64,000 nt of DNA from Owenia fusiformis (lineage: Eukaryota; Annelida; Polychaeta; Sabellida; Oweniidae). The position numbers and the translations under genes are program-made. Every line of letters begins with the position of its first letter. Within the stretch, counting starts at the first letter, position 1. The stretch is from contig CAIIXF020000006.1 of NCBI GenBank assembly GCA_903813345.2, forward strand, positions 20,407,936 to 20,471,935. Direction: 5' to 3'. The notes under the pieces were generated by a model. It was not told the origin of the DNA. It did not search any database and saw only the letters and a program-made list of their open reading frames with translations. Positions 23,374 through 36,900 of the stretch are shown here, piece by piece.

Positions 23374-24698
23374 AATAACTGAAGGACCTATTAAGGTAAC
23401 TTTGATAATGTTGTTAATAAAATTAGTTGGATTGCCTAAATGGGACTGGTTGAGATGATTGCGACACCAAGCATAATGTGGATTGTGTTGTCAGAGATTG
23501 TGCTGTCTGGATCATTGGTTGTACTCCTGATGATTATGACTTAATGCATTTTATTGTGACATAACTGGTTGTGACATTGATTCTATTATCAAACATTCAG
23601 ATGATTGTGTTCTCAGTGATTGTGCTTGTTGGGCCTGGTTGGGCTATCAAATATAAATTTATGAATCTATTGTTGCTGGTGATTGTAATGGTTACAACCT
23701 TGAACTATCAGGAATTACTTTAATCGTGTATCTTAAACACCAGTTGAATTTTTGCACCATCACTGTCAAATCTGCTTCAATTAGACTTTAACAAAATGAA
23801 ACTAATTTCCATGACTTAAAATTTTCATTTTAAACCCATATCATTTGTTGCATCGTTGCTGTTATTCAACGGAACCACAATATAACCTAATTGTACATAC
23901 ATGTTTATTCTATACATGTTTATTTTAAACGTACATGTTTATTCTTAATAAATTGCATTTACAGTATAAAATAATAAACTTAATACAAACTTAATAACAA
24001 ATAAATTGTTATAAACACAAAAAATTCCCACATCTTTAAAAATCCAAAACATCTCAAGAAATGCATAGAATATTTGCATTTTTAAGCAAAAACAAAGAAA
24101 TTACATGAATACCGATGTTTTTCAAAAATGGAAAAGAGCATTTACATTTAATCCTGCCATCTTTTGTTGAAATTAAATAAAATGTTTAGAAGCAAAATTC
24201 AATGAAGTGCTTCCTTGAAAATTAGTATGTTTATTGTTTACAATTCTAAAGCATATCACATTCACTTTATTGCAATGGATAAAAATTCAGGATTCCATGG
24301 AAGATTATTACCATGGTAACTCATAGGCCTTGTTGCTATGCTACAAGCAAACCAATGTAGTCCTACTGTATCCAGAAAGTGGCTTAGTACAATGGTCTTT
24401 GATAAGAATGATCCAAAGGGCTTAGTGTCCAGCACTCCAGGGACTTAGAGCCTAGAATGTGTAGGGACCAAGTGTCCCTACATTCCCTATGTTCATGAAA
24501 TACCCTGTAATTATTCAACTGATAATCTTTAAAATAAAATTGATGATATTTTAAACGGAGTAAAACATGTTACAGGATTCAGTGCCTTCGTTGAGTTATT
24601 ATGGTTCAATCGAGGATGATTCATATCTCCAATTCGGCCACAGATTGAATTCCTCACTCCACACGCTAATTGTGAAATCCTGTAGCACTTTTAGCCCA
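23374..24698. other. 3' flank / probable 3' UTR of CSTPP1 (minus strand)
   Basis: Immediately downstream, on the minus strand, of the CSTPP1 stop codon at 24699-24701. AATAAA signals read on the minus strand at 24271-24266 and 24235-24230, and again around 23940-23900, so the mRNA may end anywhere between about 24.25 and 23.88 kb. No other gene is visible. Confidence 0.4.
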
Positions 24699-24906
24699 TT
24701 AATTTGTATCCGAATCATCATCATCATCGTCATCATCTTCACTACTACTACTCTCCATACGAGTCCGAGCTTTGAAAGTTTTTTTCTTAGTTTTTGTAAC
24801 CCTTGACCCTGAGGTAAGAGTTGGGCGGCCATCTTGGTTGGCAGAACGAGGACGTGCTGCAGAAGAAGGACGAGATCTGGCAGCAGAAACAGGGCGGATT
24901 GGTGGC
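24699..24906 (-). CDS. CSTPP1: CSTPP1 last coding exon
   Basis: Acceptor TTTTCCAG. The first base completes a Leu codon begun in the exon at 29250. It encodes PPIRPVSAARSRPSSAARPR, then a Lys/Arg-rich linker, then an Asp-rich tail and TAA. The basic-plus-acidic tail is longer than the human C-terminus and is probably disordered. Confidence 0.85.
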
Positions 24907-27900
24907 CTGGAAAAGTGAAAAGATACAAATTAATACACTGTTTAATACAAGTCAACAATGATAATATAAAGTGCCAAGTGTTTAAATGTTCAGATGCAGG
25001 TATTATCTTGTTAAGCAGTCAGGTAGGCATAAACATTTGGAAATTCTGCAGGATTTATTCTTATATATTGCTCCATTTTTCATTATTCAAGCACTTTAAT
25101 TGTATGGCTTTTATCTAACACAAGTATAGGAAGATTTAATCTTGTATGATTTGATCAAGCTTATTTTTTCTAATTAAAAATTGCATATAACACAGTCCAT
25201 AAGACCCTCATACTTAGCATCGCGATATGTCAATAGTGCTAGCTGAAGCATGCCACAAGAGATCAGATTTGAGAGACATTCAATAAGTTTACTTCTTTAA
25301 AGTCTATTACATAATATTAGGTACACCACATTTTTTACCTATGGTAGCCTTGTCAAGGTTTAAGCCATGCAAGTGGAATGCAAATTTAAAATTAAGGAGG
25401 GCCTAGTATAGTCAATGTTTGGAAATATGATATTAATTCAGCTTGGCCTTCCTTAATAAATAAACTACATGTAAAAATTGTGACATAGCAACATCTAAGA
25501 TTTTTTGTGTAACATGCACCACCCTAAAAATCTTATTTTCATGATTTTTGTTTTTGAAAAAGTTCTACAAAAATAAGAGAGAGTGTGTAACAGAAATGCT
25601 GAACTAAGATGAATTGGTTTTAACATTTAAAAACTGATTCAATTGTTATTCTGTTTACTGTAACACAAGCATGCATGCAGGGTATACCCTAAAAGAAAAT
25701 ATTTTATCCAGGAAAGCATGTTTATAAAGGCTTAAAGTATCCAAGGTGCATTTATACATTACATATTACTTGTCTTATACAATGACTTTCCATTCAAATT
25801 GAAAAATAAATGTACACTTCTGTATATCTTATAAAGAAAAATGTTGTGATTTCTTCATTCAATAGTTAGTTTTAGAGGTTTCAGCTAGAAATGTTTATGA
25901 TTTGAAGATAATTTGGACTATGAGTGGATCAAGACTTAGTTAATTTTGCAAAACGATATTCTTTCATAGATTCATAAAAACATCTAACAAACAAAAATTT
26001 CTAGTTTTACAGTACAATTTATGTAAGATATCATCTTGGATACAATTTAGAATAAATAAAAAAAACGGTGTCAAAGTAAATTGACATAACAGTGGATATA
26101 CTATATACATATAAAAATCGTTTAGAACACAAACAATACAATAACATTATAATATTCCATAAATACTAAGTTTTCTCAGGGAAATAATAACGCAATAAAA
26201 TCTAAATGAATCATTTATCTAGTAAAAATTGTGATGACATGAAGAAATCATATTGGAGTGTATTGCTTGTGAAAATTGGAATTTTCAATGTGAATGACTG
26301 GCTGAAAAAGGCCCTTTATAATATATCAGATAGATTAGTTATGGAATAAACTGTTTATTTCTTGTCAGGAATGGATATGTGTTTTATCCTTCGATAAAAT
26401 GATATTGACCTTAGTTAATAATAATACTGATTTGCTATGCCCCTTGTGAATATCATATAACCCTTCAGGCAATATCATATTTTACCATGGAATAAAACCT
26501 ACATTTTATCCCTCTGAGTAAATAAACCATATGTACCATTCAAAATAAAATAAAATTATGCATATTTTGATTGAAAGATCAGTTTAAGCATAAATTGATC
26601 AGTTCTAAATGAATCAAAATATTTTATGAAAGTGCCCATGAATAATGTACAGTAAAACATTTACAATCTTAATGTAATATATTCTCTTTTTTCATATAAA
26701 AACTCAGTTACTTTAAAAAATGCGAAAAAGTTTTAAGCTGACACATTATGAGTGTAACAACAGTAGGAATCGGATCACAAAGGTGTTACTGTGGTGAAGA
26801 ATTTCTATGTATGGGTGACCATTTAAGGGAGCATGCATGTGAACTGTTTGCCAAGTGATGTCCCAAACAAACAGGAAGTCAATTCCTGATGCTGTTTGTC
26901 CAAAAAATACCACCTCTGAACCACAGCAGGCCCATAGCCAGGGGGAACGGCCCATGGCCAGAAATTCTTTCAAAACCATTCTGAGCAATTTTCGCATTTT
27001 TTTGCCAAAACTGTTAAATAGCTCCCTTGGCAAAAGCTCCCCCTTGGAAAAAACCGCTTCCCCCAGTAAATCTTGGCTGCAGGCCTACACAGGTAACAAT
27101 CAATTCCAGCTTTATCAATACTCTTAATTATCTTTTGAGATATTTTCTATTTTTATTATTCAAAATTAGATAGAGATAATTATCTGAATAAAAATAGCTG
27201 ATTCAAACAGTGGCTATTGGGTCAAAATGGACATCACTTATTTAGCTAACAGTGTTAGGTTCACTCACTACGCTTGGTATTTGTATTATGTATTCTGGCA
27301 TGTGATCACTAATCAGAGGGTCCAGGGGTCAAGTGATTGGGAGGCTTTGGGGACAAAAGATCAGATGCATCTAGGGGCAGATGATCAAAAAGACCCCTGG
27401 GGGCATAGAGATCATATTCTGGCCGACTGCAAATAACCAACAAAAAAGTTTTTTCTAACTTTTGAGCTCAAGTTTAAACCTGATTTTTAGATCAAGTTCA
27501 CATTTTATCATTTCGCTGGAGTTTGGAAATGCTATTTTTATACTGCTTTTCTTTATAAATCAGATAAGAGTAACTATTCATGAAAATAAAAAAACTTTAA
27601 TTCAACTTAATGTTAGGAAAGGGAACTATTAAGAATTAGATCAATTGGGTGGCTATTCAATATACCTATACGCGCTAACTTTTAACGTGCGAAATATTCT
27701 TATCTCCGCGTTGGAGAGTTCAGTTTCGTGGTACAACTTTCTCAACATCCGGGCATTTTCCCATTGGAATAACATTGGCTGTGTTTTTCAATGACGCATT
27801 CTGACTTTATTAGAGGTTTATCATGAATTATATTTGCACATACGATAGATATGATCATTATAAAGACATTTGACAAGTTTTTTAAAAATATATTCACCAG

Positions 27901-30900
27901 AATCGTCAAAATCCTAAGTTTAAAATTCAAGTGACGTCACAGATTTCCCAGAAGTTGCTCAGTTCCCGGAACTTGCCCAGACGCCATAGAAAAAATAATC
28001 GAAGCAAATTGAATTTCCATCTTCTTTTCTAATTATTGTCTGGATTATAAAATATTATTATACATATGTACTAATGTTGGATCGGGATAATGCCTATGAC
28101 GTTGTGTTTTGCGGACCAATAGAAAATTGTCCATGTTATCGTGTTGCATTGCGGGAAATATTTATGTTAATGACCAGTAATTTCCTAACGCGAATAGGAC
28201 TATTGAAAACCAATAGGAAAAAAGCTTGAATTCTTAGAAAAACATATTTTGACAAACTTTAAATGTACAAATGTATATACATTACATATACATGTATATA
28301 TTATTCAAGAAAATAAAACAAATTTAATTCAACTTAATGTTATTCAATTGAAAATCAATAGGAAAAACTTGAATTCTTAGAAAAACATATTTTCAAATTG
28401 ACAAACTTTAAATGGAATTATGAAAATGGAATAAAGTTTCATTTCATCCACTTTTGAGAAAATATTTTGAAAAAAAAACAATGAGAAGTTTTGACAAATG
28501 TATTGCTATAGGTTATTTTGTCTTGTGTTTTGTTTTACTCGGTATTGTGACAGGTATAACACCTAGGCTAAAAATCATCCTATAATAACAGGCCACAAAA
28601 GAAACAATTCTAACCAGTTGCATCAAAGTTTTACAAACATTTATGTTTAGTCCTGTCAATAGAATATTCATTAATATTGGCAATGAAAATTCACATCATC
28701 TTATAAATACAATATATACAATATGTATGTATACATATATATGTACATATACATACAATATGTATACAATGTATTCAATACAATAGGTTATAAGTAAGAG
28801 AATAATTATTGTACATGCACATACTGTTAACGTATACTTTTAAATATGTCTGGAATCTGATTGGTGTAACATAACATATAACAGTTGTCAACTGACCAAT
28901 CAGTGACCAGTTCATGCATCGCCAAATTTCTATATTAAATTATACAGTTCTAGGATATTTATTCTTATTATATGCAAAAGCTAAACTCTTTCATTAACCT
29001 TTTAACAATATGACTCACCTTAATAAATGTATAAATATTCAACATGACTATATGTACAATTGTACAACATGACTATATACAATTGTACAGTTTATACTTT
29101 TAACAGTTGTTCGTTAACTTAGCAGATTTATATGTTAGCGATGTTAGCAAAATTAGTTATATTAATAATTAAAAAACATAGAGCAAATGAAAACATATAA
29201 ACATTCTCTCGTAAAAGCATTGAAATAAAATGTAAAATAATTTTCTTACAATGTTAGTTCCCCATCGGGTGTGTCGAGTATTAGACGACTAGCTGGCAGC
29301 TGTCCTAAGAGAGGAAGTAGAACAAACACTATAAACACTATTCAAGTAAGAGAAGTCACAAAACTTTGTTTAGTAAGACAATGCCACAAGTACACCATGC
29401 CACAGACATATAAATAATAAAGGTAGCAAATGTATTAAAAGGTCTCAGATCACGCATGCTTTTAAACCATCCCATAGTTTGGCTTCTTTAATCTTATGCA
29501 TGTTTGTCATAAGTGCAATTATTTCAATTGGGATCACAAACTCTTTGACAGTTTTTTTGCTCAAATTTGGAATTCTTATTTAATAGACGAGTTGTTACTT
29601 GTGGCATGTCAATTTTTAGTCTGCAAATTAGATCAGGCAAAGCACAAGATTTTTACTGTATTTCGATCTCATTGAGTCAGTTACAGTTACTCGAGTCTCT
29701 AGCTTACAGCTAGACGAAACTTCATTGATTTCGTATGTAATGTGCTACACGCACCTACACGCACCTAGAACTCATTTTTAATAAATTTTATAAATATTTT
29801 TAAGAATATTAATAATATTTAGGATGAAGCGTTGCTTGTCTGGATTTAGATATTTCAAAATTTCATTTCGGAGTTTGACAAATGGTGAAATTTTCTCGCT
29901 GTAGCTAAAAATGGCTTCCGGTTCTGGACGTGAATAACATTTGAAATTATTCTCGCTTAAAGAAATCAAATATAACAATAGATTCAGACGGGGATGTGAG
30001 CTGATGTTCTTCAAATCTATACATAAAGGTATATTTCATATTATTATGCCATATTTACTGTGCGTGTGACACAATGATTTACAATATTTATAATACTAAG
30101 GCAGCTCAATCTTCCTCCTCAAAGCCGGAATATAGAGAAGGCTTTGGACCGAAGTAAAGTTACAGTATGATACTTGTAATATGTCTGATCAATCAAAATT
30201 AGTATGAAAAATCAAACCAAATTTTCAAAAATGAGAATATAACACATTAATATGCAATGGTAGTATCATTTTAAGAAAAAAATTGTGAAATTAATGCATT
30301 AAAATATTACTCTGTAGAGTATGTATCAGAACAATCCATCCTTTTCAAATTCTCCATAATCTTTATGATAGAATTTATATTTATATTTTATATTTTTTAT
30401 TAGATAGTTGTTATCAAGATTAAATCTCGCAATAAATCCTAAATTCATCCTAGCTAAGCAGTTTATCTCAAAAAACAATAAAATCCAAGTGAAACTCTGA
30501 ACTTGTGAAGATTGTAAAATTGTTCTTTCCTTAAAATTTTGACAAAACAGTCCTTTAAAACCTGTTAAAAAACTCCTTTCAAATTAAATTCATTATCATT
30601 TAAACCTCTCAAGTGAACTGATATTAGATAGCTAAAAAAGATTTGTAAGGTCATTTTCTCTTTATATATGTTTTTACTGAGAAAAATGAAGATAGAAATG
30701 ATCAATTTCAGTCAAAATTCTGTTTTCAAATTGTCTTAAAGAGTGACCAGATCAGCTTGACCTTGGAGTTTTAACACAAGCCATCAATTTCATTTCCAAA
30801 AATAGAACTGTCAATCAAAAAATTGAACTATATGAAAGAGAAACATATTTAGCTCGACTACTGATGAGATTTAGATTTCTCAGAGAAATGAAAGTTTATA

Positions 30901-33900
30901 ACAATTATGCTCAAAATTTAATTTGTATACATGAACGGATATTTGATGAATATATAAGGTCAAGGTGACCCATTTCTAACAAAACAACGAAATATATATT
31001 CTGTTTTTAGCACAATGGAAGAAATATATCGAATGAGATAAATTGATGTAATGTCATATAAAATTCATTGTTGATTGAATGAAATAATCTAGTTATAAAA
31101 AATTGATGAGCACTCAGTTGACCTTTCTCAGATTACAATTAAAGTGCAAAGCCTTCAACCATTTTAAATATTTTTGAGCGAATCCGACCAATAACTCAAA
31201 AGAATGAACTTAATTTACAAACAATTGCATAGAAACTGGATTTAGATGTTTGTTAACGTATACATAAAAATATTGGGTGAGACTTGAGATAATGTATGCG
31301 GCGCCAGTCAAAATTGAAACTTCTGATTGGGTTCGAAGCCGAGATGCCCGGATATGTCCCAGCAAAAGCCGGAATTCACGTGATTTTTCACGAAGAAGGG
31401 GCGGAGTTTAAGCGAGATTCATCGAGACTTCTTCGTGTCAATCGTGTCAATCCCTGCATTGCTTATTGTTAACTCCACCTTTTTGCCCATATATGGAGTT
31501 GGAGATGCCACTTGCGAGCGTGAACAGTTCAGTCTAGAAATAGAAATTTCTTAAGCGATGTCTTTCTTCAATTTTTCTACACGATATCTCGATAAATAGT
31601 GGACATATTTGTACCATTCTTTCGTCAAAATGAGGGTATCGCTGGAATACATATTTCCAATCTGTTGGTCAATAGATTTATTCATTGATACTGGCAGGAA
31701 TTAGATCGTAATAAACATGCCAAAATTGTAAAACTTGGAACGTTTGACAGTAATCTCCGAGTAATGTATGAATTGCATCGGGAGAAAGCAGGAGAAAAGA
31801 TGGGACAGTCTGTTGTGTGGAGTTTGCAAAGCAATCCCGGATATAAATGACGTCATCTTAGCAGTTTACATGGTTTCGAAAGTGATATATTTTTGTGTCG
31901 TAGTGATGAGTTTGAATTATGTCGATTATTCGATTGTTATATATAAATAAACATCGATCTTCGGCGAAGATAAAGTAAGAACAACATATATATCCGAGAA
32001 ACATGTTGGTAAGTACAGTATTTCATTTATAATGGCAGAAAATCAAATTGAATCGAAATCGAATTTTCAACTTTTTCAATTTTTTTTCGTTCGATTATTT
32101 TGATTTTCAATTTGATTTTTACATTCTATCTTCTTCGTCCTGCGGGACTATACTAGGCATAGGCCCGGAACATGTATCACATGAGTCAAATTCACTGAAA
32201 TAGAACATGCTGTAAGCTTTATTTCTTTACATTTTTACGGGCCTATGCCTGGGCTATGACTCTAGGCCTAGACTACTAGATCTATAGGACTTAGACTAGC
32301 CTAAAGCTAGAGCCTTAGATCTAGCTCTTTCAGATGCTGTGACTGATATGTTAGAACAGCCTTTAGAGCCCCCTATCAACCGCTTCAAAATTATGTTAGT
32401 GTCCTCCTTGCGAAAATCGAAAAAAATTAAAAGGTGCTTCTGTGCCGAACAGCAAATTCTCATTATACATTGAGAAGCTACTCTTTACCGGGCTCTTTAC
32501 CAAGAAACCAAAAATGGAAGTTTTGACGGAAAGACATGACGTACAAGTCAAAATCTCTGAATCTTGCTAGGTACATGACAGATAAAGAGAATTTAAATCC
32601 TGATCGGCAAAAAAAGCGGCTAATAACTTACATATTTTCTCAACAAAAAGCACTGATGTAGCTCACATTGGGAGACAGTACAGTAGTAAGCACTTGAAGT
32701 TGATTTCAGTAGATCAGTTACACCTGTCATGATTTCAAGGAAAGACACAAAGTATCCGTCAAAAGAGAAAAGCTTACATAAATGCGAGCAAAATCTGCAG
32801 ATTTATTATAGCTATTGACTTCTCGAATATGTTGAACGCACAACTCTAAACAATACTTGAAATTGAATAAAATTGACAAAATATGAGAAGACAGTCTAAA
32901 ACCTAACTGGGAGAGCTGCCATTGTTTGCCCGGAAATCTTCAGAGATTATGACTGGTACTTTGTGTCTTTCCATCAAAATGCCATTTTGGTTTCTCGCTG
33001 GGTAATTCACAGATGAAGAGAAATCTTGATTGACAAAAATACAGCTGATAGCTAACAGCTTTTCTTAAACAGAAGATAAAGGAAGATATAAAGGAACCTG
33101 TTATGATTTTGAAGCGGGTGATAGCCGATAGGGGGCATGTTAAGGCTGTAAGTAGAGGGTGTAGCCGAATAAATCTAACCCAAATAGAGTTTAACACATC
33201 TCAGTATAGGCAAAATTAAAATTCATTAAAGTTTCATCACTTTAGCATGTGTACATTTGCTGGCCTTCTAATATTTTGCCAATAGATTTGTTAGGCTTGA
33301 TTGCAAATTCTTATGAAATATAAGAGTGTATGGTTTCAATGTACTGTACTCCCGATATTTTTCGCGTGCAATTTTGTTTCGTGCTTTTCGCGATTGTGTA
33401 AAAATCACGAAAATTAATAGTCGCGAATATCGCCAATTAAAGGCTGAGGTGCAACATGCCATTGACTAAGATCTAGAGATTGTAAATCTTATCCAAAGTA
33501 TATGATATTGGGTAGGTGTAATTACTGTAGATAAGATAAATTAATTTTGAGGATTCAGAGAATAATGGAAGTTAAACCTTTGATATCCGCAAAATTTAAT
33601 GGCCGCAAAATTGGTATTTCTCAAAATTCATGAAATTTAAACTCGCAAATTAACCGGTAGTACAGTATTTGCATGTGGAATAATTATGATATTGAGAGCA
33701 TTGATGAAACAAATGCAATGAACTGATTTGATTGGCCAAGGGAGCATTGGAATTTTGACCTGAAGTTCACATGATTGTTGCTATAGGCCTTATGATTTTT
33801 TGGAATTCCAGTAATACTATTAATGTCTATTATACTTATACAGTAAAACCTGTCTTATCCAAATGCCACCGCTACAAATTAAAAACATTCAGATTTAAAC

Positions 33901-36900
33901 GTCTGATTTCGAGGTTTTTGCATCCGAAAGATTCTTGATTTTGAAAAAATATTAATGCATTTTCACTTAATATTACTAGCATTGTAGGCGTTATGATTTT
34001 TTGGAATTCCAGTAATACTATTATACTTATACAGTAATATCTGTCTAATACTTATTCAGTAATATCTGTCTAATCCAAATGCCACCATGACCAGTTAAAA
34101 CACCATGACCAGTTAAAAAAAAACATTCAGATGTGGAGGTGATCGGATTTCGATGATTTTGCATTCGCAAGATTCTGCATTTTAAAAATATAAATGCATT
34201 TTCACTAAAAAGTATTAAGATTACTTTTGACCGCATAGCTTTATGACATTCCAAAATCCAAATCGAATGCTTGAAAGGTAAAACAGAAGTGTGCAATCAG
34301 ATATGATAGATACTATTGCATGAGTATATGAAGGCCATGTGTCAACTCTTCGATTGATAATACGCCTCGAAATAAACACCCACTGGCTTGGGAAAGCTAT
34401 TTTCCCTCTTAATAAATGCCTGTCCCCTTGGAAAAATGTTTTCAATTTCCCTCTTAGTCTTAATAAAAGCCAATGGCATTTATTTTGAGTTCTTTCTAAT
34501 AAAGGCCCTGTGCAAAATAAATGCTCAGTGGGCCTATATGTTCGTTGAATTTAAAATTTCCCCTTCTACTCAATTTTTATAAATGTTTTATGCATCAGTA
34601 TGTTGCATTTGGAGACACAAATAAACTCTTAAAAGGAAAATATTTTCTCTTTAGTATGTTAACTTTGTCTACAAATGCAACATATTAATGTGAAAACATT
34701 ATAAAAAATGGAAGGAACTGAAAATCAGGAAAACATTTTTGAAAAAAAATGTTGATGGGGTCTTTGCACCTTCCCTGTCTCAATCTCCAATTTTTTTATC
34801 ATCTGTATGAGTACTTTTCCTTTAGATAATGCATTGGCCTAACATACACACTGAGTTATTAATGAGTTTATTCAAAGATGGCAGCAGCATTCTCAGAACA
34901 AAACAATCAGAATCTCATTAATCTTTTGTTCACGTTAGTTATTTAAACTTTATATTCATATATAGATGGCAGTTCTTAAATATATGATAGACACCAATAA
35001 TTCAACATTATAATTTAACCTTTTCTATTAAATATACCCTGTATCAAGCACAGAAACGTATTTACACCCTTTACTAAAATGGCAACCCCTGTATCACGCA
35101 CTTGTTTTGTAAATAAAAATAATTATCTCTTGAAAAGTGCAAGAATCTGTAGCTTTTTTGTAAAAATTCAAAATCGATGGATTGTATATGATATATTCTT
35201 CGGGTACTTTATTTGGTCTAAATTTGGTGTCTGCTTTACTTGGAGAATTTGGAGGATTTAAACATTTCCCAAATTGAAATATTGGCCAAAAGTGTATTAG
35301 TATCACCGTATCACAATAATAGTAGCAATAGTACTGGTCTGGTTTTATGGTGTCTATTTCGCTAATCCTCCAAATAAATAAGAACCAAAATATCCAAATC
35401 TATAGTAATTACAGGATTTTGGGTGGGATCATTTCTTAATTATGGGATGGATCACTACATACATGTATTGGCAAGCAATGAAGCAATGTAGCACCATTAA
35501 ATTGACATAGAATACCATAATGCACAGAATGTTGTCAGAAGTGCTACACTGCAAATACCTGGGTCACATTTGCTTCGATTCATCGGCCGGGGCCTGGCCG
35601 ATTGAGTATTTTGTTCAAAATTGAGGGTAAAATCTCAAATTTGAGATCAGATGTGAACTCCTGAGAACTTGTACATGATTTAAAAAAATATGGTCAATTT
35701 GAAGCAAATTGAAATTAGTTTTGAACAAAATACTGCAATCTACCAGGCGCTGGCCGATAAATAGGAGCAAACATGACCCAGGCATTACATATTAAAATGT
35801 GCAATCCAGGACATTGTGCAGTAGTGGTTGAAATATCACACAGGACGCACACTTGTGATGCTGTGACTCCTAAAATGAAACAAGAAGATGAGTGGAGTTT
35901 TTAGAGTTTTAAGTAGTCTTGCTTCAATCTCTCATGTCCCTCTGAATCCCGCTCTTAAACATCTCAAACCCCCCCACCCCACTGGGGAGGGGGGAGGGGC
36001 AGAAATTTGATGGAAGACTGGGTTAAGGTTATATCATATATTATAATAATGGGGATCTATTTCTGGGGTCCTGCATGTGGGGATACACATATAAACAATA
36101 CATTCACATCAACATGTACACGAGGGCCCATTACATGAAGTAAGCATTGATTTAACACATTCAACAAACCACAAAAATGGGCCCCAGATTAATGGGTTAA
36201 TACTATTGCAAGGCTTGCTAAATAAAAATGGCTCTTGTATTCTTTATTACATGATTTTTTATTTTTGAAATCAGTATTCAAAATAGAGGACAAAATTACT
36301 AGGTGTAATCGGTCCAGTATTAAATACCTTACCTTTAAATTTTTAATTTACAGGGCCAAAAATTATATAAATGTATAGGTAGTAAGCTAGGACACAAAAA
36401 TGTTTTTACCAGTGAACAAATTGCAGAGATCACGGTAGACGTTCGCCATTCGCCAATCGCGAATTTTCGAAAGAGGTGGCGAAAAATATGTAAAGGTATT
36501 TCGCAGTTATGGCGAATTAGAGGTGTCACGGTTTCCCGATATTGGACCGAATTTCGGTCCAGATGCTTCGGTTCGGGACATGGGACAGAATTGGTTAATA
36601 TCGCTACATACATTCCTTCCCTAAAATGCATAAAAACGTGTATAAATAGCGAGGAAGACCTCCGATTTCGTTCTGAAAAATTAAATATTTTTACTTACCT
36701 CGTACCTAGATTACACTTCTTTGCATTGAAAAGTGTTATTAACGGACCCGCGATTTCAGATAGATGGTAATACTTGTTCGTAAATTTCTTCATCGTCGTT
36801 CGCAAATCGAGTGCATTATCAGTATGCCGGATGTAGGAAAGAAATTGAAAAATCGAGCCGGCATCTAAGTCGAAAAAGTCGGCAGTTTGGAAGTCTTTTG

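Larger units (their letters stand above)
29305..35557 (-). other. CSTPP1 intron sequence, part 1
   Basis: No exon of the missing CSTPP1 segment could be found here. Contents: a CTAG-rich stretch (32200-32330), a MITE-like pair TGTACTGTACTCCCGATA / CCGGTAGTACAGTA (33337-33663) and a duplicated segment of about 200 bp (33790-34207). Short frames show no splice context. Confidence 0.45.

Noticed and set aside
32645-32707. Candidate for the missing CSTPP1 exon
   Set aside because: On the minus strand it has an acceptor and a GTGAGC donor with one open frame, but it begins in the wrong phase (needs two upstream bases, not one) and shows no similarity to the expected acidic DEELE region.
36335-36631. 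98-codon minus-strand frame
   Set aside because: Straddles the boundary of the 780-bp transposon insertion and the parental arm, so it cannot be an ancestral gene.
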